From: Corticium candelabrum
Taxonomy: Eukaryota > Porifera > Homoscleromorpha > Homosclerophorida > Plakinidae
DNA length: 64,000 nt
Reading direction: 5' to 3'
Assembly (NCBI RefSeq): GCF_963422355.1
Contig: NC_085089.1
Location: 1,501,001-1,565,000 of the forward strand
The notes below the pieces were generated by a model that saw nothing but the letters and a program-made list of their open reading frames with translations, was not told the origin of the DNA and made no database searches. How positions within the stretch are numbered: the first letter of the stretch is position 1; every line of letters begins with the position of its first letter. A program made the translations under genes and the position numbers. Shown here piece by piece: positions 1 to 12,798 of this stretch.

Positions 1-1
1 T

Positions 2-1514
2 CTGTTGGTCGAATATGAAGACACGTACCCGTATGTTGGTGATCTCCAGCTGCTGCGTGGTGATGACGCCTACACTGAAAAGGAAATTGTTGAATTTCTC
101 AAGCAAGCTGATGATAGTAGATTACATGTTGTACCATTGGTACAGACATTTGGTCACTTGGAGTTTGTACTAAAACATGACAAATTCAAGAATTTACGAG
201 CTACTCCTGATAATCCCACGTCGTTGTGTGTGATGAACAAGGGCTCTTTGCCACTGGTGAAAGATATGATTAGCGATATCATGAGATTACACTCTAATTC
301 CAGATTTGTTCACTTGGGTGGAGATGAGGTTTATAATCTGGGTGACTGCGGACTTGACAAGGATTCAGGATTGACTAAAGAGGCATTGTATGCGTATCAC
401 ATGAAGCCCGTGCTACAATTTGTGAAAGACCAGTTCTCAAATGTGAAGCCATTTATTTGGCATGATATGCTCAGTCAGTGGTCGGAAAATAGACTGCGAG
501 AGATGGCAGGGCTTGTAGAGCCAATGGTGTGGGAATATCGTCCATCTGTTGAAAGGTCTGTGTCGACAGCTACATTACAACGGTTTTCTAATGTTTTCCC
601 TTGTATTTGGGCTGCCAGTGCATTCAAAGGAGCCAGTGGCCATAGTGCAGATTATGTGCCAGTTGCCGAACGAATTCAAAATCATGTCTCGTGGTCTAGG
701 ATACTGCAGTCATTTCCTGGTCCAGGTAAATTAGTTGGTATCGCTCTGACAGGGTGGTCTCGTTATGATCACTATGCCCCATATTGTGAACTTCTTCCCG
801 CTGGTATACCATCTTTGGGACTTTGTTTGTCAACTCTGACATCTGGATATCTTACTGACACATCTCATAGAAAAATTTCGAAAGAGCTTGGCATTCCGTA
901 TCCAATACCTTTGGACAAAACAGATTCTCTGACCTTCTCAAATGATAAGGTATTCGAAGTTGCATGGGGTTATGAAGTATATCAGTTGTCTCTAAAACTT
1001 GCTCAAGCTCGACATAGACTTGAGGAGGGAATCGAGGTTGAACAGTGCTGGTCGTCATTGTGGCACATTGAGCACAATTTTGTGAATTATCATAAACTAA
1101 TTGAAGCGAAAGAAAGTTTGATGAGGTAAGTTTTGAAGTTACTAATCAGTTGTGGCAGTAGAATGGTGCACACATTGCAGAGCACATCTTTTGTTGACGC
1201 AAATTACAGTACGTACACCAAAATACAGCATGTTGTGTTGCCATTTGTCATGTTTTATATCTTCTGATGCTACAGTACCACTGATTTACTCGAGATCTTT
1301 ATTGTTGTTGTCTTTCTTTCATATTGCTAGTGCTCTCAGATTGTATGAGAATATTGAGCAAGAAGCTGGTGATGTGCTACCAAAATTCTACAGTGAAACG
1401 ACAACAGCCGAGTTTCAGAAATCAAAAGTACATGCAGTCTTTCTTTATATCAAACAACTTCTTTCAAACTTAGAGAATAAGATAGACAAGTTTGCTGGGA
1501 AGGCAACCCAATGA
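2..1514 (+). CDS. HEXD: Hexosaminidase D (GH20), 5'-truncated by window edge
   Basis: Beta-N-acetylhexosaminidase of glycoside hydrolase family 20. The HEXD subfamily is nucleo-cytoplasmic and removes terminal GalNAc/GlcNAc. Two exons are visible, 2-1125 and 1331-1514, joined at phase 2 (donor gtaagt, acceptor ttgctag), giving about 435 residues. Seen directly: LVEYEDTYPY near the start, PLVQTFGHLEFVLKH, the catalytic Asp-Glu pair in HLGGDEVYNLG, IWHDML, WAASAFKGA and GIALTGWSRYDHY, all in HEXD order. The human protein has about 40 more residues before this point, so the start lies upstream of the window. The last exon is a helical tail ending in KFAGKATQ. Family assignment is firm; substrate preference is family knowledge. 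Confidence 0.93.
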
Positions 1515-1651
1515 TGTGTCTCACATAGCATGCACATATAATGAGGATGGATCTATATTTTAGTGTATCGCATAGTGTGGACTCATTCTATAACACTAGT
1601 CTACTATTTTAGTTGCGCAGCTTGTTCGTAATTGGCACAAAGAACAGTTAC

Positions 1652-1863
1652 CAGTGGCGTACGCAGGTTTTTCTCTATTGCTAATTATATAACCTATTAA
1701 ATATTGAGGCGCTTACTAAGTGTTAATGTTTGAAAACCATTACAAGTTAATTGAATAACATTACTAAGATTAGTTTATATTAATCGTCATAAAAACGTTA
1801 TAAAAATTGACGCACAAGCTTTCTTCAGCAATACACATGTGAGTGACTCTGCGTACGCCACTA
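1652..1863. mobile_element. Non-autonomous DNA transposon with CAGTGGCG termini (212 bp)
   Basis: Terminal inverted repeats CAGTGGCGTACGCAG and CTGCGTACGCCACTA. The element is flanked by the exact 5-bp direct repeat GTTAC (1647-1651 and 1864-1868). It lies between HEXD and AHSA1. A longer relative at 51409-51873 shares both ends and internal blocks such as TTGACGCACAAGCTT, so this copy looks like an internal-deletion derivative. The CAG-type termini resemble hAT elements, but that superfamily assignment is a guess. Confidence 0.82.
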
Positions 1864-2017
1864 GTTACATCCATCAAATGTTTGGCTGATTTGGCTGGCC
1901 GCGCATGAGGGCCTGCGTACGAGGTTACATACACGTTGTCACGTGACTCAAAGCACGTGGACCTTCGAGCAATTTCTAGAACGCAACGTCTACACATACA
2001 CCGCAGACTCGCTCTCG

Positions 2018-5000
2018 ATGGCGAAATGGGGCCAAGGTGATCCGCGCTGGATCGTGGAAGAGCGCGCCGACGCGACAAACGTGAACAACTGGCATTGGTG
2101 AGAGACTGCGACGACATTCTCTCTACAGCCGTACACGTTGTGTGTAACCTTTTGCCTTGTCGTGCGTAGGACTGAGAAGGACGCCTCCGAGTGGTCAAAA
2201 ACCCTTCTCAAAGAGCTATTTAGAGGTCTCAAGATCGAAGACGGAGACGGTAGGAAGTAATTAAATGTAGAGAAAGAAAGAATGGATAGGGTTGCTTGTT
2301 TAGACATTTTTGAATGGGTTTTGTCATCTGGTGGTGTTCTAGCTAAGTGTCAGACGACCGATGTGTCTAAAGTGGAAGGAGAAGCTAGTGTGAAGTGAGT
2401 GGACGAGGAAACGTTGGCACAAACGTCGGAAATTGTTGTTCGTGTTCGTTTCGTAGCAACCGAAAGGCGAAGACCATTGTGTTCTATGAATGGACAGTGA
2501 CGATTGATTGGAAAGGTTGGTCGTTTATTTTGTTTTGTGGGAATGAAGGAAGAGAATGGATGTTTTGGTAATTGAAATTGCTGTTGCTGTGGGGTATAGC
2601 AGTCATATGTAGACTGTAGTGCCGCTGCAAGTGCCAAATACAGTGGCTGTGATGTCTGTATATTACAGTTGCAGGACACATCTGTATACACTTTTAAGTA
2701 TTTAATTAATGTATTTAGATATATATTTTGCGTTTGTGCTGTAATCTTTTTGTGTTCGGTTTGCAGTTCTGGCTAGAACTGCTGGAACTCGCGTTTGATT
2801 TAGTTCCAGAACTGTTCGAACTGATTCTGACAGTTATTTCCAAGGAGCTGAAACTGCTACAACTGACGGTGCACTCTCTGGTCTGAAAGTTTGAGGTTAG
2901 GACTGACACAGCTCTCTTTGAAAAGTCCTGGAAAAGTGATGGTGCACTATTTGCAGACGAGCAATACTGATAGTTTGGTGTGCTCTATCGCTTTGTTTGA
3001 TAAAGATTGGCGTCAATCACAAGGTCAACAAGAGGCGCTGTTAGCTGAAGTCGCTCTGGTAGTTGATGGATCGGTAGCAGATGAAACCGTAGTAGGCGTG
3101 GAAATTGTTTCGGCTAGCAGTTCTGGTTCACAAAGCAGATATTTTTTGATTTAGTTCTGGTTCTAACAATTGTGACACACCCTCAGTTCCAGTTCTAGAA
3201 CTGCAAATTAAATGCACTCTTACTGGGATCTATACGAATGTTTGAGTAAGAAGTAGGGGGTCGTGTTGTATTTGGCTAGTGGGAAGAAATGTGTATCGTT
3301 GGCAAACAAGATGCAGCGCCATGCAAGTGTAAACTACCTTTACTTAGTCGACAAATCTGACTATAAATTAGACTAATGGTATCTACTAAAGACCTGGGGT
3401 GGTGCGGCCTTTACACGAGTGGTGCGTTCACACTGAAACATACATGGTGCAAGTAGACTTGGCTAAGTAAAGGTGACTTAGTGTTCAAGTCTGTTTTCCG
3501 TAATGATCGTTCACACTGCAAAGCTAGAGTTGCCTTAGAACAAGTCATGCATGTGACAAATTTAAGTGGGAATAAAGAAGACTTAGGTGTATATGCGAAT
3601 GCACCAAAGGTCTCATAAGTGTTCAATCCCTGCAGCTGGCCTTACAAATTTTGGAGGTCCAGTGATGCCACTAATTGGATGTTATGTAAAGAATACTTTG
3701 ATTCAACATTTTGAGTAAAGTATTAATTAAGGTCAATTAACTCACCTAGTTGTAGTGGGCAAGTAATAGCCTGATTTGGCTCAGTTTGACTGGCTCATTG
3801 ATGTTTACCTAGACCAGTCATTCGAGGATAGCTAGAGCTGCTTTGATTGTTTGTGTGAAAGCAACTTACATGTTTACAAGTACATTCCAATAAACTGCAA
3901 GTACAGTACAATACAACTCAGCTGTTTTGCTGATCACCAGGTACACTGAACGATGATGATGTACCCATTAGAGGGACCATTGAGATACCAAACTTGAGCG
4001 AAGAGATAGCTGTTGAAGACCTAGAGGTATGCCTAACATTTGAACTTGTTACTTCGATGCTTATAAATGCATTTTATGTAGGTAATCGTGAAAGTAAAGA
4101 CGGACTCGGATGATGGATGGAAACTGAAGGAAATGATCAGAAAGTCAGGAGCAGAGATAATTAGGAAAACAGCAGGTTGCTATATAGAAAAGTTAAAGAC
4201 AGGTGCACACATTGCTAGAGCTTGTGTCACAACAACCACTCATTATTGTTTACACGCATACACAGAATTCTCACAAGGTCTACAACTACCAAGACATCAA
4301 AGTTCAGAAGCTGCGAAAGCCGGAAAAATGTCGTCTGCAGGAAGTGTGATTAGTGATGCTTTTAAGGTGGTTTTTTAGTATTACACTTGAACCTCCCTAA
4401 TTCGGGCAGTACAGGACCAGCTGCTGCCTGGATCCCAGAAATGTCCGGAATAGAAAGAAGTAACAAGCGTTATCCTTGGAATCCCAAACTGTTGTAATGT
4501 AAATGTCTGGTACTCGAGTTCTACATACAGTATCCGTGTACAGTACACACTTGTACTACACTGTAATGTATAGGCACTTTGTGCTAAAGTTATGTACTCG
4601 TATAACGAAATTGCAACAATCGAATCTTGAATTGCATGACTTGTACCTCTTTGTACGAAGAGCAAACCAGCTGCCACAACAACAAATATTGAACTAGGAT
4701 TTAGTAGATGTAAAATCCACGTAACTTTAGTTTACCTGCTACTGTAGACTGAGGAAAGGTGCACGTTTATATGGAGAATTTCTTCTCCCAAGTGCCTACT
4801 TGTGGAGTCCCAAGGCCTCGTACGTACTGGTAAAGATGCCCGATCTAGGGAGGTGCCCGGATCTCGGAGGTCCAGATGAGGGAGGTTCGAGTGTAATTTA
4901 CTTGATATGATTGCATTGAACGTCTTATGTTGTAGAGTGGAGCTAGTGTCAGGAGCAAGCAAGGATGTATGTATTGTGAGTGTATTTTGCAATGTTTGTT

Positions 5001-5605
5001 TGATAATACACGTGTGTTGGTGTCTGTAGCATCACCAGGTAGCGTAGGCTACATTATCGCAACAAAGAAAATAGTTCTTAATACAGACTTCAAGACGACA
5101 GCCAACGAGTTGTATTTAACACTGACTTCACGAGAGGTATGTAATTGAATGTTTAGGTGCTCGGTTAAGTAATTATTAATTAAAGTATTTATTGTCATGT
5201 TTAGAGACTCGAGGCTTTTACACAAGGTCCTGTGGAAATAGAGGCAACAAAAGGTGGCCGGTTTTCGTTACTCGGTGGCAACGTGACGGGAGAGTTTAGA
5301 GAACTGGTCTGTAGTCATTGTCTTAGTTCGTTCTCGAATGTTTATTGTTGCACTCATTCTCTAATTTGTCTCATCAATCAATACATAAAGTATTAAATAA
5401 AATAATTAATGAAATTTAATGGAAAGTACGACCAATGCACAGTTTTGTGGCAGCTACTGTGTTATTCTATTGTCAATCGTGGGTGGATTACGTATAGCTA
5501 TTGTTTGTTTGCAGTACATTTTTAGTGTTTACTCCCAAAATATTGCATGAGAGGATTTTTTAATGAATGGAATGAAGCAGTGCTGTTGCATGTTAGTTAA
5601 TCATG

Positions 5606-5692
<87 letters not shown>

Positions 5693-6181
5693 AGAAAGAT
5701 TTGACATTATAGATCTAAGGAATGTCTTATGGACCATGGGAACATGACAGTTTCAAATGGTTCGTTGTTATTAACTAACAGCACGTGTCTAGTGTAAATT
5801 CAAAACAATCTCATCCTACCCTTGTTGTTCACGCTTCTCTTTTCTATGTTATACTAAGAAAAGAGTCTAGCACAACAAGGGTAGGTAGCCGAGCTTGTTT
5901 TGACCTAATTTTTGATCTCGAAATGTGGGAACTGACTCGCAGCTGCATCGTTGTAGATTAGGGATACAAGAATCGTGCAGACATGGCGTTATAGCAACTG
6001 GCCAGATGGACACTACTCGACTGTCAGAATAGAACTACAACAAACAGAAGACAACACGAAATTGAAACTCACTCAGTCTGGTGTTCCCGAGTCAGAAGCT
6101 GAAAGAACACGTCAAGGTTGGAATAGGTATTATTTTCAGAGTATGAAGAGGACATTCGGCTACGGTGCTCAACTTATGTGA
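2018..6181 (+). CDS. AHSA1: Activator of 90 kDa heat-shock protein ATPase (Aha1)
   Basis: Co-chaperone that binds the Hsp90 middle domain and stimulates its ATPase. Exons: 2018-2097, 2170-2249, 2343-2394, 2457-2515, 3941-4026, 4082-4202, 4266-about 4366, 5030-5136, 5205-5306, 5957-6181; about 337 residues, as in human (338). Seen: the N-terminal hallmark MAKWGQGDPRWIVEERAD followed by NVNNWHW, then FYEWTVTIDWKG and GTIEIPNLSEE in the Aha1-N domain. The C-terminal AHSA1/START-like domain has GGRFSLLGGNVTGEF and ERTRQGWNRYYF, ending in TFGYGAQLM. One junction is unresolved: the natural end of exon 7 (AAG|gtggtt, phase 0) does not match exon 8, which needs one carried base. An earlier donor (after GGA A or ATT A) or a missed small exon in the linker would fix this. 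Intron 4 is 1.4 kb and intron 7 holds a MITE-like element. Confidence 0.93.
4384..4893. mobile_element. MITE-like element in AHSA1 intron 7
   Basis: Imperfect terminal inverted repeats: CACTTGAACCTCCCTAATTC at the left and, read as reverse complement, CACTCGAACCTCCCTCATCT at the right. Each end is bordered by TA (4382-4383 and 4894-4895), as expected for Tc1/mariner/pogo-type insertion. About 510 bp, with no transposase reading frame seen inside. Confidence 0.65.
5609..5689. repeat. (TG)n microsatellite in AHSA1 intron 9
   Basis: About 80 bp of uninterrupted TG. It is one of about twenty such tracts in the window. Confidence 0.97.
5800..5903. repeat. Foldback/hairpin in AHSA1 intron 9
   Basis: Inverted arms CCTACCCTTGTTGT (about 5815-5828) and ACAACAAGGGTAGG (5872-5885) are extended by outer arms TCAAAACAA and TTGTTTTGA and inner arms CTTTT/AAAAG. 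About 104 bp in total with a short AT-rich loop. It is probably a miniature foldback element; no target duplication could be fixed. Confidence 0.6.
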
Positions 6182-6506
6182 CAACAGAGAAGAATCATTT
6201 ACCTATCAGCTTTGAGTACAGAGACTATCTCAACACTTGAGAACTCTCTCTCATAGGCTCACCTGTATAGCTATTTAATATCTAATGTACATCTAGATCT
6301 ACTCTATTTTGTGCTCTAGTATCAACTCTCTTTCTTTGAAAATTACCTTTCCTGTATGGTCATGCTTGTGCGACTTTTACCACCACTGTAGATATGTTTT
6401 GACACACATACACACACACACATATACACACACACACCACACACACACACTGCGCATGCGTTTCATTTAGTCCCCGCAAAAGACTGAAGTCGCATACTGC
6501 ACTGAT

Positions 6507-9500
6507 ATGAGAGCAGACCCGCACGGAATAGAGCCGCTTTTGGATGTACACAGGAGAGATGGTAAAAGACAGCAGCGTGATGACAAATGTGTGCTGTTCT
6601 ATCGTGTCTTTGTCGTCATTCTCCTGCTGTCTATTCTTGGATTACTTGTAGCAGGTAGGAATGATTGCACATGCACTTGCATTGAGTGTGCATATGCTCT
6701 GATGTCGCGTCTCTAGATGTGCTGCATCGTTATACAACAGACGAAGGAAGCAGCTCGCAGTGTGCTAATCAACCCGTCTACAGCAATCCTGGTGCGCATG
6801 GCATGCAGAGCGTGAAATGTCATACTAAGCGTGAAATAGCCTTAATTAATTAATTAAAAATTTCCAAGGCATTGTGTTAATATCAACTTGAAGAGTGCCA
6901 CTCTAGTCAGTCACGTGACCGGCAACAAAGCTGACAATACACTGTCAACAACTGACGATCGAAGTTTACGATTTATTACCTGTATATATTGTGCTCTTTG
7001 TTGACTTGAAGCCTGCTGATCAACGTACAGAAAGTCAAAAATATTTGTGGATACACCCAATTTAAAATTTTCAACTGTATACATAAACCCACTTTTTAAT
7101 AAATTAAGGCAGTTGCCTCGGTTGTGTCATGCGTAGTCACGCCACTGAATGTGTTTGTAAATATTGATGTTTTTAAGACGTCTCAGCAATGAAGAGAGTT
7201 AGAAAACTTGAAAGTAACACATAAACTGGCACTAAAAGGTTAGTTAACAGAATGTATGCTGTGACTGGGTATTTGGCAACTGGTTGGTTGTTTACGGAGA
7301 GATTTTTATTCCATGTTGATTCAGGGCTGGATCAGGGAGGTCAAATAGTGATGACAGAACAAGCTGCAAACAGGCAAATCACTTGTGTTTAGATCTATCT
7401 TTTAATGTTTAATGTAAGGATGGCGTATAAAATGTCAACAATGCTCGATGCTTGTGATGGATATGAGGCTCTCGATGATTCAGAATGGTTCAACTGATCA
7501 TCATCTCATTGAGCCATCTGGACGTCAGGTTTTGCTGTATGTTCTCTGTTTTCTTTCCTGTCTCTGGCCGGAGCTTTACAGAGGAACACTTGAACGAGCC
7601 ATATGCACACACACTTGAATACTTTGTCAGGCAAACATCACATATGTGTACCATTGTATGTTATCACCATGCAGTGTTTCCGCTGGAAATTTTCTATTAC
7701 AGTAGAACCTCGCTAATCCGAATCTTTGCTAATCAGGTCCTATTGGTCAGCCTGGTTTTCAGCAAATGCACGTATCTAACTATTTTAAATCCTGACTGTC
7801 ACGTTATGTAGAAGTACATGTAGTCGTTGCAGCAGTGTCCATTACCTCAAACATGACGTGTGTAGAGATATGTAAATGCACTAGTGGTCTGGCAAAGTCT
7901 GAACCTTCAAGGCTATGTGGTTGGCCTTTTTGATAATCCAAACAATTCACTAATCCGAACACCTACAGTTGTTTGTTCGTTTGTAGCCAAGCGCTTTATT
8001 TCAGAGCCAAGAAAAAATCGGCCAAACATCAAACAGATAACAATCTCAACAGCAACAACTATTGATTCAAGTTTAGCTTGGTAGGGCAATATTTACCAAT
8101 GATCAATCACAACAATGCAGTACTAATCTGACACATGTCATGCTCAATGGAATGTGACTTTGGAAAGACAAAGTCTACAAACCAAACTTCAAGCGTTCAG
8201 TGCCATCCTTCCTGGTTTCATACCAAAATTTAAAATTTTTGTTGAAATCAAAGTATTGAAATTTTGGTCCTTTGATGTTCAGTATCATCAAAGTTCAGCA
8301 TCACTGATTCAATGATAAAGTCATCATCATCATCATCATCGTCATCATCATCTACGGCAGTCATCTTCACAACCATGACTGTCATCTTCACTTGTGCTTA
8401 TTTCTAGTTTGACACTTACGGAAGCTGTACGCAAAGAGCATGTGCCTGCAGGACATAAACAGAGCAAGTGCAAGAGATCGGCCTTTTAGTCCCTGGTGCT
8501 TCATTGCGTTGCACTATAAGAATATATATATATAATTGCCTTTGTTAGCACACTCTAGTGACCGTACTTGCAAGATCTGATCCAGAGGAAGGCGTACACG
8601 GTACACTGCAACAGCTAGCCAAATTGGCGAGGAGGCGTTATTATTTTCTCACCGGCGACATTTATTTGTAACATTTGGTTATTTAGCGATCATCCAGCCA
8701 AAACACTGTCAGTAATGTGTGAAGTAGGTGGAGACTAAATTAATTAACACTGTGCGCATGGTTGGTATCGTTGTACTGTACTGCTTATTTATGTAATGAG
8801 ATGAGTTTCTGTTGATGTCTAGTCGTGCCTTCACTGAAACAGAAATTACCAGAGGCTTGTGGTCATCTAAGCGCCATACCTCCTCTGAGTGACGACTCAT
8901 ATGAACTAAAACAAGTTCAAGTTATTATTCGGTGGGTAGCTGTAATATGTCTGTACTCTGCAGTTTTTGTATTGTGGCGTTTGTAGTCATGGCGACAGGG
9001 TACAATGGCAGCCAAAGAAATGCTGGTCAAGCAGTACTTCTGTATGGAACTGCTCAATTTCAATGACCTCAACTCCAAGCTTCAATCGAACAACTACGAC
9101 GATGGATGCTTTTAGGCTTTTCAGACATAGTGAGAACATTATGGTGTGAATGCCATTCTTGAAAATGCGTAGTTTTGATTTTAATCAAATTTGTTATAAT
9201 TTTATTACTTTAATTTATTACATTTTGTTAGACCAGACCAATTAAATTTTTTGATGCTTGCATTCGCCCGTCCAGTTTTGAGCTTGACTCAAAAATAAAA
9301 CTTGATGTGCGCATGCGCAATGATATTATGCTTGCTGTAAAATGACTTGGTAGTATGTACGTCCTACAAATGCATATCAATGACTCCACAAGTGGTAACA
9401 GTGCATGTGGTTTATCAACTGTTTGCGTTCTGATTGGTATCAATGTCTTTTGTTTTAGTGTCCATTTTGTTATCTCATGTTTGTATATGCAGTGCAATGA

Positions 9501-9567
9501 AAACTGCACACGCTTGAAGTGTCACATGATCATTAATTTTTATTTTTGATTTGATTGGTTGGTGTGT

Positions 9568-9631
<64 letters not shown>

Positions 9632-10432
9632 ATGCATGCGTATGTTCTGATAATGTCAGTGTGCTGATGTATATGCAGAATTTATTGCAGTTGGTATGGT
9701 GTATCATGATGTTTACCTAACGGCATTCTTATTATTGCTTATGTTGCTCCTTTAAAGTTATTCTGTGGTTTCTAGAATTTGAATATGGAGTTGAGCCAAT
9801 TCTTGGAGACTGTTACGTTGGCCAGTTGACACTTAGAGGTTACGAACAACAGATTCAAAACGGAATGAATCTGAGAAAGGCGTACATCAATTCTGGCTTT
9901 TTGGGATCTTCGTTCAATAGTTCAGACGTTTACATCAGATCAGATGGTATTAGAAAATATATTGCTGTATACCATCAATCGGGTTCTTAATAAATTATTA
10001 TATTTCATGCTAATTACAGATGAACCTCGGACATTGCAGGCAATATGTTTTTTGTTTTAATACCATCTTATGTATTATGTTTGTATGTTATTATGCCTTA
10101 TTAGTCAGTTGAAGCCGTTATAAATGGCATGTATCCTCCATCTACGTTAAAAGGAAAAGAAGTTGAGGTGATAGATATTAACACCAGAGACATGAATGTG
10201 GAGATCATGGATTCTAATCCTACGTATGTTGGTTTCTTATACGTTGTGCTTACTTCGCTGCTATTATGTCAATGAGTGACAATGTGTTTGTACGTTTTTC
10301 AGACTTTGTCCAATTGTTGATAAGTACGAAGCTGCACTAAAAAACAGCTCAGAGGTTACTGCGCGTGTACAGAAAGTGGTCATGCCCTTGTTGCGTCAAC
10401 TCGATTCTCTATTGAAAAGAAATCTGAGTGTG

Positions 10433-10467
<35 letters not shown>

Positions 10468-10501
10468 CGTGTGTGCGTCCGTGCATGCATGTGCTTGCGA
10501 G

Positions 10502-10554
<53 letters not shown>

Positions 10555-10569
10555 ACGTGTGCATGCATG

Positions 10570-10642
<73 letters not shown>

Positions 10643-11347
10643 AATTTGGTTTATTGTAAATTTACACCAAAACTGGGATTTGTATGCTCTTATACTAGCT
10701 TCTGATGATCTGGATGCTTTGGCGGATTGTATGACTGTCTACACTTGTCACGGCCAGCCATTGCCTGCTGGTGTAACTACTGATATTTTTCAACGGGTGT
10801 TACATGAGGTCACATGGTTTATTACGCACTTGTATTCATACCCATCAGTAGAAAACGGCACCAAAGCAAATATTGGCTTTTTAATCAAGAGTTTGTTTGA
10901 TGTATGGCACTTCATGAGTTTTGTGTTATGTTATGGTAATGATGCAGTTTTCTTTCTGTTACAGAGATTGGAGGGCAAAGTTGAAGGGAAAGATCATACG
11001 AAGTTTATTATTTATTCCGGTCACGATACAACACGTAAGTTTGCTGTTGTTCAAAGCTGGTTTACAGTCTTCTCACATTTGTGTTAGTGCTTCCATTGTT
11101 GGTGTCATTCCAACTGGATATCAACGATATTGCATGGCCACCGTATGCATCTCTGATGGCAATCGAGCTGTACCGATCAAAACAGCGTGGAAATTATGCT
11201 GTGAGGGTTGTCTACAACGGTCAAACGTTGCAGTTACCATTCTGTAATGGCAAAGGTGACAGTACTTCAATGTTGTGTGAGTGGGAAGTTTTCAAAGAAC
11301 ACTTGCAGAACTTGATACCGGATAAGGAATTTTGTGATGGACAGTGA
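6507..11347 (+). CDS. Histidine-phosphatase-family type II membrane protein, PXYLP1-like
   Basis: Branch-2 histidine acid phosphatase, closest to 2-phosphoxylose phosphatase 1, which removes phosphate from xylose in the Golgi glycosaminoglycan linker. Exons: 6507-6654, 6717-6791, 8823-8931, 8987-9129, 9776-9946, 10020-10039, 10105-10223, 10303-10427, 10699-10808, 10965-11034, 11088-11347; 449 residues (human PXYLP1 480). All phases agree. Seen: a basic cytoplasmic N-terminus then a signal anchor (YRVFVVILLLSILGLLVAG, residues 33-51), the phosphohistidine motif VQVIIRHGDRV, the substrate-pocket segment YIRSDDEPRTLQ, and the distal catalytic pair in IIYSGHDTT. The C-terminal IELYRSKQ and VRVVYNG are also typical. 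Exon 6 is only 20 nt and its donor is GC (CAG|gcaata). Intron 2 (2 kb) contains degraded repeat sequence near 7696-7960. A lysosomal or ACP6-type phosphatase is the alternative; the signal anchor favours PXYLP1. Confidence 0.82.
10436..10640. repeat. Compound (TG)n tract directly after a splice donor
   Basis: About 200 bp of TG interrupted by GCATGCATG blocks. It begins within ten bases of the exon 8 donor (CTGA|gtgtgttttgtg) of the PXYLP1-like gene. Long translated frames of alternating Cys/Val or His/Thr here are artefacts. Confidence 0.95.
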
Positions 11348-12798
11348 GTGTGTACAATAGTAACAGTAGTTATCATACACTAATAACTGTTGTGCTAGTC
11401 TTGAAATGAATCCCGTTTTACAAGAGTTCTAACATGTGTGACTGGTGTGAATTCATATGTGTATGATTATAGTTGTTTCTAATGCATCTTTTATCAAGAA
11501 CAATATGTAAGACAAAGCGAATGGCAGTACAAGGTATTTGCTGACTTGAGACATAGTAAAGATGTATTAGACGGATTAGGTTCTACTGTCATTGACTACT
11601 GTAAACCAAGAAATTTTTGGTAATTTTGGTATGGCCTATTATTCTAAGTACCTAAATTAAATCTCTAACTCTAGTTGTTAAACCTCTGGGAGCCGACAGC
11701 AATGTCCATGGCAAATTATTGTCATTATTATATGACTACATATAGTGCACACCTTTACTATTGTGTTGCACAATTGCGTAAATGTGGTTCTAGTTCTAAG
11801 TGTACTGTGCATCCAGCCAGGATTCTTGAGCTTTTGATGAGCTTCACCGAAAGTAGATCACTACAGAAACGGAATTCTCAGGAGGTACATGTACTGGAAT
11901 TTTTATGGCATCGAAAATGTCTTGGTTTACAGTATAGCATTCAGAGTTGTTAGTCTGTACGTGTACCGTATGGCTGTTTGAGAGATTTGACTCTGACTTT
12001 ATGCATGCTGTTGTTGTCTACATGTAGAATAGGACCGAAGCTCTAATTTGTCTCAAGTAGGGGCTGTAGAACTACCGTGGTAGTCAAAATCGTTTAGTCA
12101 TGCCATTCGAATAGGATGGTGATAACTATTGCATGACTACAGTATACAGTCTGAGATAGGCCGCTTACTAAAAATCGCTCAACAGGAATGACAGCGATTA
12201 TAAAACCATTTTACTTATTTACTTTAATCAAGGTCAACAGTTTGATACTTGGAACAGCTCCAGTAGCCAAGCTATTCTACAGCCAGACGAAAACCTTCGT
12301 TTACAGCACTTCTAAACATATGTACAGTATACTGTATCTATTAGTATGTCTTCTTATGTAGAAATGAGCTGCATCGATCAGTAAATGTTTATCACATAAA
12401 CATCATTTGGCGAAATTGGATGGAAAAGATGTCAGTACGTATATGTACATGTGAACGTACGAGGTAGATTGATTGTGTATTACACAAACTGACATGCAAT
12501 AATGCACTTAACATATTATGTAGGCATTTATTGGTGACATGAATCAATTTTGTAAAATATTATCAGGCTGATTTTAATTTTCTGAGCTCCTTTGGGCAGG
12601 ACAGTACGGTGGGACATCCCATTATGTAGGGCATCCCATTTCGGTAGGACATGGTAACAACTTAGGTTTGCTCTCTTCGATCGTTTGATTGTCCCGTATG
12701 TCGTAACTCTGGAGATCAGCAGAGTCCAATTGTAACACTTTCCAACCTTCTGTGTTGACGTAGAGCGGCTTGTATGCTGTAGGAGTCGTGTACCACAA
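11348..12798. other. Intergenic, no gene recognised
   Basis: This 1.45-kb stretch lies between the PXYLP1-like stop and MRPL14. It holds only short frames without a recognisable domain. Several ATGTAC/GTACAT-rich and TTAATTAA motifs occur, but I see nothing I can name. Confidence 0.6.

Noticed and set aside
7081-7145. Possible right end of another CAGTGGCG-type transposon (CATGCGTAGTCACGCCACTG)
   Set aside because: No matching left end or flanking duplication found nearby.
7696-7965. pogo/Tigger-like end (CAGTAGAACCTCGCTAATCC) and a second TAATCCGAACACC block
   Set aside because: Suggestive of a decayed TA-inserting MITE, but the second block is in the same orientation and no inverted terminus could be paired.
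10376-11087. Long reading frames of alternating Cys-Val / His-Thr (also at 17624, 24307, 36449, 36942, 37083, 43294, 62533 and elsewhere)
   Set aside because: They are translations of (TG/CA)n microsatellites in introns and have no independent coding evidence.
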